Below the pieces are notes generated by a model, which did no database searches, had not been told where the DNA came from, and saw only the letters and a list, made by a program, of their open reading frames with translations. Shown piece after piece: positions 17,264 through 25,158 of a stretch of DNA of 64,000 bases (position 1 is the stretch's first letter; each line of letters opens with the position of its first letter). The position numbers and the translations under genes are program-made. This DNA is from Herbaspirillum hiltneri N3 (GTDB lineage: Bacteria; Pseudomonadota; Gammaproteobacteria; Burkholderiales; Burkholderiaceae_D), in contig NZ_CP011409.1 in the NCBI RefSeq assembly GCF_001267925.1, forward strand, positions 2,108,001-2,172,000, given 5' to 3'.

Positions 17264-17824
17264 TCAGACGCCCTTGAAGGTCAGCGTATTTCCGGCGTTG
17301 GTGGTAACCGTGCAGGTCCCCGTCGCCGCCGAAGTGGTCACGGGGAAGGTGGTGATCGTCGTGGTGCCGGCGATCGAGACCCAGCCGTTGGCACCGCTCA
17401 GCATGTTGACGCAGACGTCTTGCGGCACCGCCTGGTACACGAGGTTGAAGCCGTTGCTGGACGAATCGGCGCTGGCCGTCACCGCGCCGCCCCAGCTGTT
17501 GGTGACGGTACCGTCCGCCGCCTTGATCAGGGTACCCGGCACGGCGTTGGCCGCCACCAGTCCGGGCATGATGTCGGCGGGATAAACCTGGCCGATATAC
17601 AACTTGCGGATTGCAGTTCTGAGGGCGATGACTTCTTCATTGGCCTGGTTGGACTTGGCGCTGCTGAAAGCGCCTGTCAGCAACGACACCGCACCCAGCA
17701 CCACCAGCGCCGCGATGCCGAGGTAGGCGATGCCTTCCAGCAGCGAGGCGCCGCGCTGGCGCGCCAGCTTGCTGTCGTTGCGCAAAGGAGAATTCTTCAG
17801 GCTCAAAGCAGGTATACGTTTCAT
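17264..17824 (-). CDS. pilS: Type IVb major prepilin (PilS-like)
   Basis: A 186-aa prepilin with a long basic leader of 25 residues ending RQRG, then ASLLEGIAYLGIAALVVLGAVSLL (cleavage G25/A26, Glu +5 = E30). The mature protein is Thr/Ala/Ser-rich with two Cys in the C-terminal region (DVCVNM and TCTVTT) that could form the D-loop disulfide. The long leader and non-Phe first residue are type IVb features. A prepilin peptidase is needed for processing and none is encoded in the operon. Confidence 0.85.
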   Translation of the reverse strand: MKRIPALSLKNSPLRNDSKLARQRGASLLEGIAYLGIAALVVLGAVSLLTGAFSSAKSNQANEEVIALRTAIRKLYIGQVYPADIMPGLVAANAVPGTLIKAADGTVTNSWGGAVTASADSSSNGFNLVYQAVPQDVCVNMLSGANGWVSIAGTTTITTFPVTTSAATGTCTVTTNAGNTLTFKGV

Positions 17825-17849
17825 GGTGCATTCCTCTAAAAGTCAGATT

Positions 17850-18926
17850 TCAATGAACGCTGCGCGTGATGGCAGCAATTTCCTGCTGGATGCCGAAAAA
17901 TCCGGTAACCAGCCAGCCTATGACCACCGCCAGCACGACGATGGAAATTCCGTTCAGCAGCTTCATCCTCAGCGATATGATTTCCACCCCCTCTTCCATC
18001 CATTCATCCGCCATCAGTTTCAGGGCCTCGGCGAATCCTCTGTATTCGGCATAGACGCAAAGATCGTCGATGACCTCACGGGAAGGAAACTCATATCCCG
18101 CATTGCGCAGCGCCTCGCCGCAGTTCAGGCCGGAACGCACGCCCAGCAAGGCGCCCGCCAGCCGTTCGCGCAGCCACGGATGCGCCATGTCGGCCAGGCG
18201 CATCAGTGCTTTCTCTACCGTCACGCCGGCCGACTGCAGCGCTGCGAACGCCATCAGGAAGCTGCTTCCTTCCTTCAACCGGTAGATCGAATATGGCGGA
18301 TAACGGTCCGCGAAGATGCGCAAGCTGCCGCGCCAGCGCGGCATCGACAGGATCAGCAGGACAAACAACGCTACCACCCCGGCGATCGACACCAGCATCC
18401 ATTGCTGCACCCATTCGGACATCAGGTACAACGACCTGGCGGGACCGTGCCAGGTGGTCGGATCGATCATGCGGGTAAATTGCGGGATCACCTGCGTGCC
18501 GAACAGATAAATGTAGACCGCCGTCAGGCACAGCACCGTGATGGGATACGCAATGCCGCCGAGGATCACGCTGTTGATCTTCTTACCGGCCTGCACCACC
18601 GTGACCACCGACAGCAACGCCGTCTCGAGTCGGCCGGATTGCTCCCCGGCCATCAGGATCATCTGCTCGGACTTCGGCACCCAGGGTTCCAGTCCTTCCG
18701 ACAGCAAGCGGCCGTTCTGCACCGTGCGGCGGCAATCGTCGAGGATAATCGCCAACGGCTCCTTGGACTTCTTGCCCTGCTCCGAAGCGCGTGCATGCAG
18801 CTCCTCCAGTATTTTCAGCAAGGGCAGTCCGTTCGACAGCATTTTGGCGATCTTGCGATACAGGCGTAGGCGTACCGTATCGATGAATTGCGTCCTGGCC
18901 CACCAGCGGTTGATGTCAGGTAGCAT
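17850..18926 (-). CDS. pilR: Inner-membrane platform protein (PilR, GspF family)
   Basis: A 358-aa polytopic protein with two GspF repeats (MLSNGLPLLKILEELHARASEQ and MAFAALQSAGVTVEKALMRL) and hydrophobic spans around 155-180, 205-225 and 330-350. It anchors the assembly ATPase PilQ and the pilin subunits in the inner membrane. The start at 18926 has GGAGGG five bases upstream; a start at 18944 is possible. The reading frame overlaps the end of pilQ by 11 bp. Confidence 0.85.
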   Translation of the reverse strand: MLPDINRWWARTQFIDTVRLRLYRKIAKMLSNGLPLLKILEELHARASEQGKKSKEPLAIILDDCRRTVQNGRLLSEGLEPWVPKSEQMILMAGEQSGRLETALLSVVTVVQAGKKINSVILGGIAYPITVLCLTAVYIYLFGTQVIPQFTRMIDPTTWHGPARSLYLMSEWVQQWMLVSIAGVVALFVLLILSMPRWRGSLRIFADRYPPYSIYRLKEGSSFLMAFAALQSAGVTVEKALMRLADMAHPWLRERLAGALLGVRSGLNCGEALRNAGYEFPSREVIDDLCVYAEYRGFAEALKLMADEWMEEGVEIISLRMKLLNGISIVVLAVVIGWLVTGFFGIQQEIAAITRSVH

Positions 18927-20532
18927 TGCCGCCCTCCACCACATGCAAGGCCGGCGCCGGCAGCTGGGCAGCGGTGCTGAAATAGCCCACCACCTTCTCC
19001 GCCATGCGCGGATCGATCAGGCCGGCCGCGACTTTCTCGATAGCGTGGTCCAGCATGGTGCGGCCGCCCAGCTCGCGCAGCCAGTAGTTGGTGGCCAGCG
19101 TCTTCTCGCCCAGGCGCACATAACGGAAAAACTCGTCGTCGGGGATGATTATTTCCGCCACCACGGTGCGGCCGATGGTGCCGTGATGCCCGCAGGTCGG
19201 ACAGCCGGGGCCGAGTATGCATACTCCCTCCAGCGCAGGCGAGACCGCTTGCTTGACGCGCGCCAGCACAGCTGGCGGCAGCTGGTCCTGGTGCGTCGCC
19301 AGCGGCAGCCGGCAGTCCTGGCACAAGGTCTTCACCAGGCGCTGGCTGATCAGCCCGGTCACGACCGTATAGTCTGCCGTCAGGTTGGGCGGCAGGCCCA
19401 GGTCCGTCAGCCGGTCCATGATGGCCAGCGCGCTGTTGGCGTGCACCGTGGTCCACACCTGGTGACCGGTCATGGAGGCCCGCAGGGCGTTTTGCGCCGA
19501 CGCCTTGTCGCGCACCTCGCCGATCATGATGGTGTCGGGATCGAGCCGCATGGCGTTGGAGATCGCGGCGGCGAACAGGCGCGAACGCTCCTCTTCTGTA
19601 CCGGCGTTGGTGACGGCGGTCTGCACCGCACCCTCGATCGGGTATTCCACCGGATCTTCGATCGTCAGCACGTGCATTTTGCCGCCGGCCTCGATGATCT
19701 CGCCGGTCAGGATACGTTGCAGCGTGGTCGATTTGCCCGAGCCGGTCGGTCCGCTGATGATGTTGATTCCGACCGGCTGCTCCTTGAGGTGTTGCAGGGC
19801 GGCCGCGTGCGCATCGGAAAAGCCGAGGGGCCGCAGATCTGTGTTTTCGCCGGCGTCGTTGTACAGCAGGCGCAGCACCATCACGCTGCCCTCGTTGGTC
19901 GGCACCGTGGCGATGCGTACGCCATACAATCCCGGCGGTAATTTGTCGCGGTCGGCGATGCTGGCGTCCTGTCGCTCGGTCGGCTTGTAGGAGCTGTCAG
20001 AGACCGACGTCATGGCGCCGTACATTGTAGCCAGCAGCCGTTCGCCGTATTCACGCGTCTGGCCGCCAACGGGCACCAGGTCGTTGTGGATGCGGAAGTA
20101 GATTTCGGTGCAGTTCTTCCGTACCCGGATATGCACGTCGGAAGCACGGGCACGCCAAGCCTTAGTCAAGAGGTCCTTGGCCGTGACCTGCATCATCGAA
20201 TGTTCCTGATGACGGTCCGCCACAGATGAATTGCTGTTCTGGTTGATGCGACTGATTACCTCGACCGAGGTGAACACCACATGGTGCTTGCGCCCCATGC
20301 GTTCCAGCCGGCCCTGATAGGACATCACGTGCGGATTCAGGTTTTGCCCCGCCACTACCAGTAGCCTGCCGTCAGCCAGCAGGCACAGCAGCTTTCGCTC
20401 CTCCTCGCTGGCTTCGAATGCGCCGGTGTTGCTGAGGATGTCGGCGCTGCTGACATCGTTGATGTCGGCGAACGACATGTTGTAGGTATGCTGCTGCGTC
20501 TGCTCGTTATGCCTCGCGATGCGCAGTTTCAT
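18916..20532 (-). CDS. pilQ: Pilus assembly ATPase (PilQ, GspE/PilB family)
   Basis: A 538-aa secretion ATPase. It has Walker A GPTGSGKSTT (about 261-270), Asp box LTIEDPVEYPIEGAVQ, Walker B with MRLDPDTIMIGEVRD and His box MTGHQVWTTVHAN. A zinc-binding loop has Cys pairs CQDC and CPTCGHHG near the C-terminus, marking it as an extension motor rather than a retraction motor. R64 PilQ is the equivalent. It overlaps pilP upstream (ATGA) and pilR downstream. Confidence 0.9.
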   Translation of the reverse strand: MKLRIARHNEQTQQHTYNMSFADINDVSSADILSNTGAFEASEEERKLLCLLADGRLLVVAGQNLNPHVMSYQGRLERMGRKHHVVFTSVEVISRINQNSNSSVADRHQEHSMMQVTAKDLLTKAWRARASDVHIRVRKNCTEIYFRIHNDLVPVGGQTREYGERLLATMYGAMTSVSDSSYKPTERQDASIADRDKLPPGLYGVRIATVPTNEGSVMVLRLLYNDAGENTDLRPLGFSDAHAAALQHLKEQPVGINIISGPTGSGKSTTLQRILTGEIIEAGGKMHVLTIEDPVEYPIEGAVQTAVTNAGTEEERSRLFAAAISNAMRLDPDTIMIGEVRDKASAQNALRASMTGHQVWTTVHANSALAIMDRLTDLGLPPNLTADYTVVTGLISQRLVKTLCQDCRLPLATHQDQLPPAVLARVKQAVSPALEGVCILGPGCPTCGHHGTIGRTVVAEIIIPDDEFFRYVRLGEKTLATNYWLRELGGRTMLDHAIEKVAAGLIDPRMAEKVVGYFSTAAQLPAPALHVVEGGNAT

Positions 20533-21032
20533 CTTGCCGCTCCCCGCAGCTGCGGCGCAGGCAAGGACAAGCCTGGGCCGGGGAAGCTCGGATTGAAACC
20601 GTTGTTGACCTGGCTGTAGGTCGCCAGGCGGACGCGCTGATTGTTCTTCGATTGCGCCACCACCTCGCGCGGTCCGATCGATACGATCTTCATACCGGTC
20701 GCAAGCGTGTCGCCTTGCTGAACATCGACGATGCTGCCGTCGCTCAGCTGCAGCGTGGCGAACATGCGGCTGCCGATACCCTCGATGGCGCGGATCACCG
20801 GATCACCAACCACGGTGGTCTGGGTGATGGCCGAAGTGATGCTTTGCTTGGCCGCGATCTCGTTCTGCTTGCCGACGATATTGGCCTGCACCTCCAGCTG
20901 TTTCTCTCGCGCCTTGAGCACCAGCGTCTCCGCCTCGATTCTCGTCAAGCTGTCCGACGTGCTTTCGGCGCGCGCGCCGGCCCCCGCCAACCCGACCCAT
21001 ATTGCGAATGGGATCACCAGTTTATTTTGCAT
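20529..21032 (-). CDS. pilP: Type IVb pilus assembly protein PilP
   Basis: A 167-aa exported protein with a signal peptide (cleavage near AGARA/ES), a heptad-rich helix at about 28-65 (RIEAETLVLKAREKQLEVQ) and a small C-terminal beta domain (VDVQQGDTLATGMKIVSI) like those of PilP/GspC proteins. It probably links the inner-membrane platform to the PilN secretin. Its start overlaps the pilO stop by 11 bp, and its stop overlaps the pilQ start. Confidence 0.8.
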   Translation of the reverse strand: MQNKLVIPFAIWVGLAGAGARAESTSDSLTRIEAETLVLKAREKQLEVQANIVGKQNEIAAKQSITSAITQTTVVGDPVIRAIEGIGSRMFATLQLSDGSIVDVQQGDTLATGMKIVSIGPREVVAQSKNNQRVRLATYSQVNNGFNPSFPGPGLSLPAPQLRGAAR

Positions 21033-22311
21033 AGATCGTTCCCTCCAATAGCCATTCGGAACCGCGATAAGTCAGCTTCTCGATCCGGACTCCCGGACGA
21101 GCAAGAATCGATGCGATCGCCTCGGGCTCGACCCCGTGCGCGTTCAGCATGAATGAAAAGGATTTCCAGCTCGGTCGCCACTGGCCGGCCTGCCCGCCGG
21201 CGCCGGCTTGCGGCGTCGCTTGCCCCTTGCGCGGATCGATCTCCGCGATCCTGGCCGACAACCCCATCAACTGCAGCGGCGACACAATCGACTCCAGCAG
21301 GCTGCGCTGTTCGACCAGCGCGTCGTTGACGCCGGCCTGGGTCTTGAGCGCCTTCACGTAAGTCGCCTTGTCGCCGCTCGGGTCTACCAGCGCTCCCGGC
21401 ACCTGTTCATGCAGCATGGCCACCGTCGAATTGCCGCGCGACCAGGCGTAGCTCTGCTGGTCGGCCGTGCAGCTGTAGGAGTCGAGCAGCCAGCCGCCGG
21501 CGGTGATATGGCCAAAATGTGCGTGACAGGAGCGCACCAAGGCCAGCGGAACCGGCTTGCCGGTCCACGGCCGCGACGCCGCCGACTGTTCGCGCAACAT
21601 GTTCTCGCGTGCCGCGGCGATAGCGCGGTCGCGCGCCTGCTCTTCCTGCTTTTGCTGGTAGTAGCGATAACCGTACATGCCGCCGACGGCGACCAGACCG
21701 GCCACCGTCGCCGCCGCCATCGCCTTGGCCCAGGCCGGCGTGCCGTCGATCTGACGCAGTCCCCACCAGGCATGCACCCGGATCGAACCATCCTTGCGAT
21801 GCGGGATGAAGCTCCGGATATCGCGCGCGTTGAAATTGTGGAAATCGAGATCGGCCAGCGTGCTGTCGCCGATGATGACGTTCCAGCCTCCCATCGCATA
21901 GTCGCTTTGCAAGCGCTCCATCACCTCCTGGCGCGGACCGGCGAAATCGCCGTTGGGCAGGAAATTGGCGTCGCGCACCGCAAAATACGCCCACATTCCG
22001 TCCGGCAGTTCGAAGGCGCCCAGCCAGTTATGCACCGGCTGCTGTTCGCCGTCGTAGAAGGCGCCTTCCAGCGCCAGCGTCTTGGAAACGACCGCAGCGA
22101 GAGAGAACATGCCTCTGCGCACGCCCTCCTTGCTCTGTGCAAAACCGGCCTGGGCGGTTGAATGGTCCATGCGGATGACCATCAGGTCGGAGTCGATCTT
22201 GCGGCCAAGGTCGGCCGCCTCCCTGGCCAGCTCGCGCGGACGGGACAGCGACTGCCAGAACAGACCGCATACGAACTTGTGCTTCTCTATCTGGGTGATG
22301 TGCAATGCCAT
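21022..22311 (-). CDS. pilO: Type IVb pilus assembly protein PilO (R64 PilO2 family)
   Basis: A 429-aa bitopic protein. Residues 1-190 form a cytoplasmic domain (RMDHSTAQAGF, FELPDGMWAYFAVRDANFL), a single membrane span lies at about 205-222 (AMAAATVAGLVAVGGMYGY), and a periplasmic part follows, ending in a ferredoxin-like domain. This layout fits R64 PilO, a component of the inner-membrane alignment complex with PilP and PilN. It lies between pilN and pilP as in R64. Confidence 0.8.
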   Translation of the reverse strand: MALHITQIEKHKFVCGLFWQSLSRPRELAREAADLGRKIDSDLMVIRMDHSTAQAGFAQSKEGVRRGMFSLAAVVSKTLALEGAFYDGEQQPVHNWLGAFELPDGMWAYFAVRDANFLPNGDFAGPRQEVMERLQSDYAMGGWNVIIGDSTLADLDFHNFNARDIRSFIPHRKDGSIRVHAWWGLRQIDGTPAWAKAMAAATVAGLVAVGGMYGYRYYQQKQEEQARDRAIAAARENMLREQSAASRPWTGKPVPLALVRSCHAHFGHITAGGWLLDSYSCTADQQSYAWSRGNSTVAMLHEQVPGALVDPSGDKATYVKALKTQAGVNDALVEQRSLLESIVSPLQLMGLSARIAEIDPRKGQATPQAGAGGQAGQWRPSWKSFSFMLNAHGVEPEAIASILARPGVRIEKLTYRGSEWLLEGTIYAK

Positions 22312-22326
22312 GGCGCGCCCGCTATC

Positions 22327-24060
22327 TCACAAAGCCGCCATTGTTACCGGCGTAATCAGGACGACGATGACTTCCTTGTTGGTGGCGGCGTTCATCCCGC
22401 CGCCCAGCACGAAGTTCTTCGGAGTGCCGACGCCGCGATAGTCAAGATTGTCGTCGGTCTGTTCAAAGCCGCTGATGATCAGCGTCTCGTTCGATTTCAT
22501 CGACACGCGCTGCAGGAAATTGCGCGTATCCAGCTCGGGCGATTCGATGTGCGTGCCGTTGCTGTCGATGTTGCGGATCTGGCGCAGCGTCGAGATATCG
22601 GTCGAGAACTGCAGCATCACGGTGCCGTTGGTCAGCACGTGCGGCAGGATGCTCATGTTGAAGCCTGCCGTCACCACCCCCGGAATCAGCGTGGTGGTGG
22701 TGCCGACCTGAGCCACCACGGCGGTCTGCGACGACTGCAGGTAGCTGGTCTGGCGCGCCACTTGGACCGGGACCGGCTGGTTGTTCAGCGTCACCACCGA
22801 AGCGGTCGTCTGGCGTCGCACCTTGCCCTGCTCGGACAACGCATTGATGACCGCCTTGCTGCCGGAGAATTTTGAACCGCCGACAATGCCGGCGGTGAAG
22901 CCCACCGCGCCGTCGGACGGGGCAAAGCTGTTGCTGATGCCATAGCGACGGTTCAGGCTGTTGTAGACGGCCGACCAGTTGATGCCGTATTCATCGGCGT
23001 CACGCAGGCTGACCGACAACACCGTGACGTTGATCGCGATCTGACGCGACAGCGCCTTGTTCTCACCCTCGATATAGGCGGCGACACGATCCAGCGAATC
23101 CGGCGTATCGACCACCGTGATAGCGCCCGTTGCCGGGGAAGCCAACACCTTGCCGTAAGGAGACAGCATGACCTTGATGGCGTTTTCCAGGCCGGTATAG
23201 ACCGACAGTTTCGACGCCACCCCGGTATTCTGCGAGTTGTTGGCGGACACCGAACTGCCGCCTCCAGTGCTGCCGCCGCCGGCGCCGCCTCCGCTTCCGC
23301 CACCGCCCGACACACCGCCGGTCGAACTGGCGCCGCTGGTCACCGTTGCGGTAAACGTGGAGTCGCCGGGGATCGCGCTGATCTGGAAGTTGCGCGATTC
23401 GGTATGAAAGAACTGGATCACGCCGTCGACGTATTTCCATGACACGCCGAAGCGCGCCGCCGAAGTGTCGAGCAGCCCCTTCAACGAACCGTTGCCATAG
23501 GAAATGCGCACGCCGTTGGGCATGTCCGCAATGCTGTTGCCGGCAGTCCCGGACGGAACGGCTGCCGCAGCGCGGCCGGCTGCGCCGGCAGGTGCAGCCG
23601 CAGCCTCGCCCGGCAGTCCCGGCGGCAACGGCAGCATGCCTGGCGCAGCGCCCGCCCCCGCCATCCCCGGCAAGCCGATCCTCGTGCGGAACGCATGCCC
23701 CGCCACAGCTATCGCGTCCGGCGTCACCTTGCTGGGAATCCCCGAGCGCAGCGTGATGCGCTCAGCCAGCTCGGACAACGAATTGATGGTGCGATCGAAG
23801 GTGGTCGGTTCGTAGAAAATCGGTGGCAAGGCCGGTTGCCCCAGCTTGACCACGTTCTTGCCGAGCCAGATGCCGGTGTCGTGCGTCACCAGCGGCGTGG
23901 CCGGTATCACCGCCCCGGGCGCGGTGCGGCCAACGTCCTTGACCAGGTTGCGCACCTTGTCGTCGGCCTGGCTGATATCGGAATCGATCTTGCCGGATAA
24001 GCCCGTGCATCCGCCGACCAGCAAGATGGCCGGAACCAGCGCAGTAAGTTTCAGCGACAT
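22327..24060 (-). CDS. pilN: Type IVb pilus secretin lipoprotein (PilN/BfpB family)
   Basis: A 577-aa outer-membrane secretin. A lipobox (LVGGC, C18) follows a short signal peptide. The N-domain is followed by an Ala/Gly/Pro-rich linker (about 135-175), a Gly/Ser-rich hinge (about 255-275) and an N3-type domain. The secretin core has QIAINVTVLSVSLRD, the beta-barrel with VPVQVARQTSYLQSS and LIPGVVTAGFNMSILPHV, and the final LIISGFEQTDD and VIVVLITPV strands. It forms the pilus exit pore. It is distinct from the T3SS secretin at 25159. Start and pilL stop overlap as TAATG. Confidence 0.9.
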   Translation of the reverse strand: MSLKLTALVPAILLVGGCTGLSGKIDSDISQADDKVRNLVKDVGRTAPGAVIPATPLVTHDTGIWLGKNVVKLGQPALPPIFYEPTTFDRTINSLSELAERITLRSGIPSKVTPDAIAVAGHAFRTRIGLPGMAGAGAAPGMLPLPPGLPGEAAAAPAGAAGRAAAAVPSGTAGNSIADMPNGVRISYGNGSLKGLLDTSAARFGVSWKYVDGVIQFFHTESRNFQISAIPGDSTFTATVTSGASSTGGVSGGGGSGGGAGGGSTGGGSSVSANNSQNTGVASKLSVYTGLENAIKVMLSPYGKVLASPATGAITVVDTPDSLDRVAAYIEGENKALSRQIAINVTVLSVSLRDADEYGINWSAVYNSLNRRYGISNSFAPSDGAVGFTAGIVGGSKFSGSKAVINALSEQGKVRRQTTASVVTLNNQPVPVQVARQTSYLQSSQTAVVAQVGTTTTLIPGVVTAGFNMSILPHVLTNGTVMLQFSTDISTLRQIRNIDSNGTHIESPELDTRNFLQRVSMKSNETLIISGFEQTDDNLDYRGVGTPKNFVLGGGMNAATNKEVIVVLITPVTMAAL

Positions 24061-24728
24061 TATTCACTCCCCTTGGACATGATGCGCAAAACCTTGTTGC
24101 CTTGATAGAACACGGCCTTCATCGGGATTTCCGCGCCCTCCATGCTCTTTGCGACCGTGCTGACCGCTTCTTCGAACGAGCCGGGCACGGTGGTGCGCGC
24201 CTCCACCGCATAATCGACCGGCAGCTCCCACAGCAATTGCCAGCCGGCCTGCGCTGCCCACCGCGCCATGGCGGCATTGAGCGTCTTGTCGGCGACAACG
24301 ATTTCCCAGGTCGGATCGACCGGCCTGGCTTCCACCCTGGACGGCACGCTCGCCGCAACTGCGGGAGCAGGCGCGGCGGCGGACTTGGTGCGCGTGGCGC
24401 GCGTGCTCTTCTTTTCGCCGTCCAGCTTGGCCAGGAGAATCGTGTCGACGTCGCTCGTTTCACTTGCGGCCGATGCCAGCAGAGGCGGATCGCAATCGTC
24501 GCCGAAGGCTCCGTCGGCTGCCAGCAGGTCGAAGTTCACGCCGCTCGCACCTGCGCCTGACGGATAGCGCATCGTCGCCACGCCGGAAGCTGCCGGGCCG
24601 GCAGCATGAGCGAGCGGAAAGAACGCCTGCAAGGCAGTGAAAACAAGGGGGACGATCGCCGACTGCGCGCGGCGCGGGCTGTTCCCGATCCGACCCATGC
24701 GCCTGTTGAATAAGCTTGTGAGATACAT
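24060..24728 (-). CDS. pilL: PilL-like protein with TcpQ C-terminal domain
   Basis: A 222-aa secreted protein. The start at 24728 follows AAGGGTAAGG; a long upstream extension is out-of-context. A signal peptide ends near LAHA (about residue 43). The middle is Ala/Ser/Thr-rich. The C-terminal ~80 residues (WEIVVADKTLNAAMARWAAQ, then WQLLWELPVDY and a final VFYQGNKVLRIM) match the TcpQ/PilL C-terminal domain, which assists the secretin of type IVb pili. It is the first gene of the pil operon. Confidence 0.8.
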   Translation of the reverse strand: MYLTSLFNRRMGRIGNSPRRAQSAIVPLVFTALQAFFPLAHAAGPAASGVATMRYPSGAGASGVNFDLLAADGAFGDDCDPPLLASAASETSDVDTILLAKLDGEKKSTRATRTKSAAAPAPAVAASVPSRVEARPVDPTWEIVVADKTLNAAMARWAAQAGWQLLWELPVDYAVEARTTVPGSFEEAVSTVAKSMEGAEIPMKAVFYQGNKVLRIMSKGSE

Positions 24729-25158
24729 AACCTTACCCTTCTCTGCCGCGTAAATGAAAAAGCCAACCAGCGCATTCCACTGCGATCGCAGACGCCGGAC
24801 GACGCGCCGCGATGACGCCTCCGCACCTTGCTGCAACCAATGGCGCCGACGAATGAAGACCTGACGTTGGCGACTTCCGGACGAAGAACCGACCGGCCTG
24901 CAAGCGCCGGCCGAAGCAACCGTTCCCCCCCCGGTCCTGTCTGCGTTACTGTCATTCCCAACCACCTGGCGGCAAAAGAGATATTTGCCGTTCCGGATCC
25001 TTGGCCGTGCCGTGTTTTACGTTCTTACTTTTATGTGCTGCGATGAATTTTTTCTGATGTTAGCGAAGTCACAGAAAAAAACTCTCAACAAATATGACCG
25101 AAGAAAAAATGAAATTAAGACAAGCTTTGAGATCCCAAAACTCTTCTGCGCGCGCCGC
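24729..25158. promoter_or_regulatory. Leader region of the pilus operon
   Basis: 430 bp between the end of sctC and the start of pilL. The part at 25010-25145 is clearly more A+T-rich than its surroundings and probably carries the pil promoter. No hrp box with correct spacing was found. The nearest, GGAACG-N16-CCGCCAG on the minus strand near 24985, has three mismatches. No gene is supported. Confidence 0.4.

Noticed and set aside
24960..24990. hrp box before pilL
   Set aside because: GGAACG-N16-CCGCCAG has three mismatches to the consensus; not enough to claim HrpL control of the pilus.
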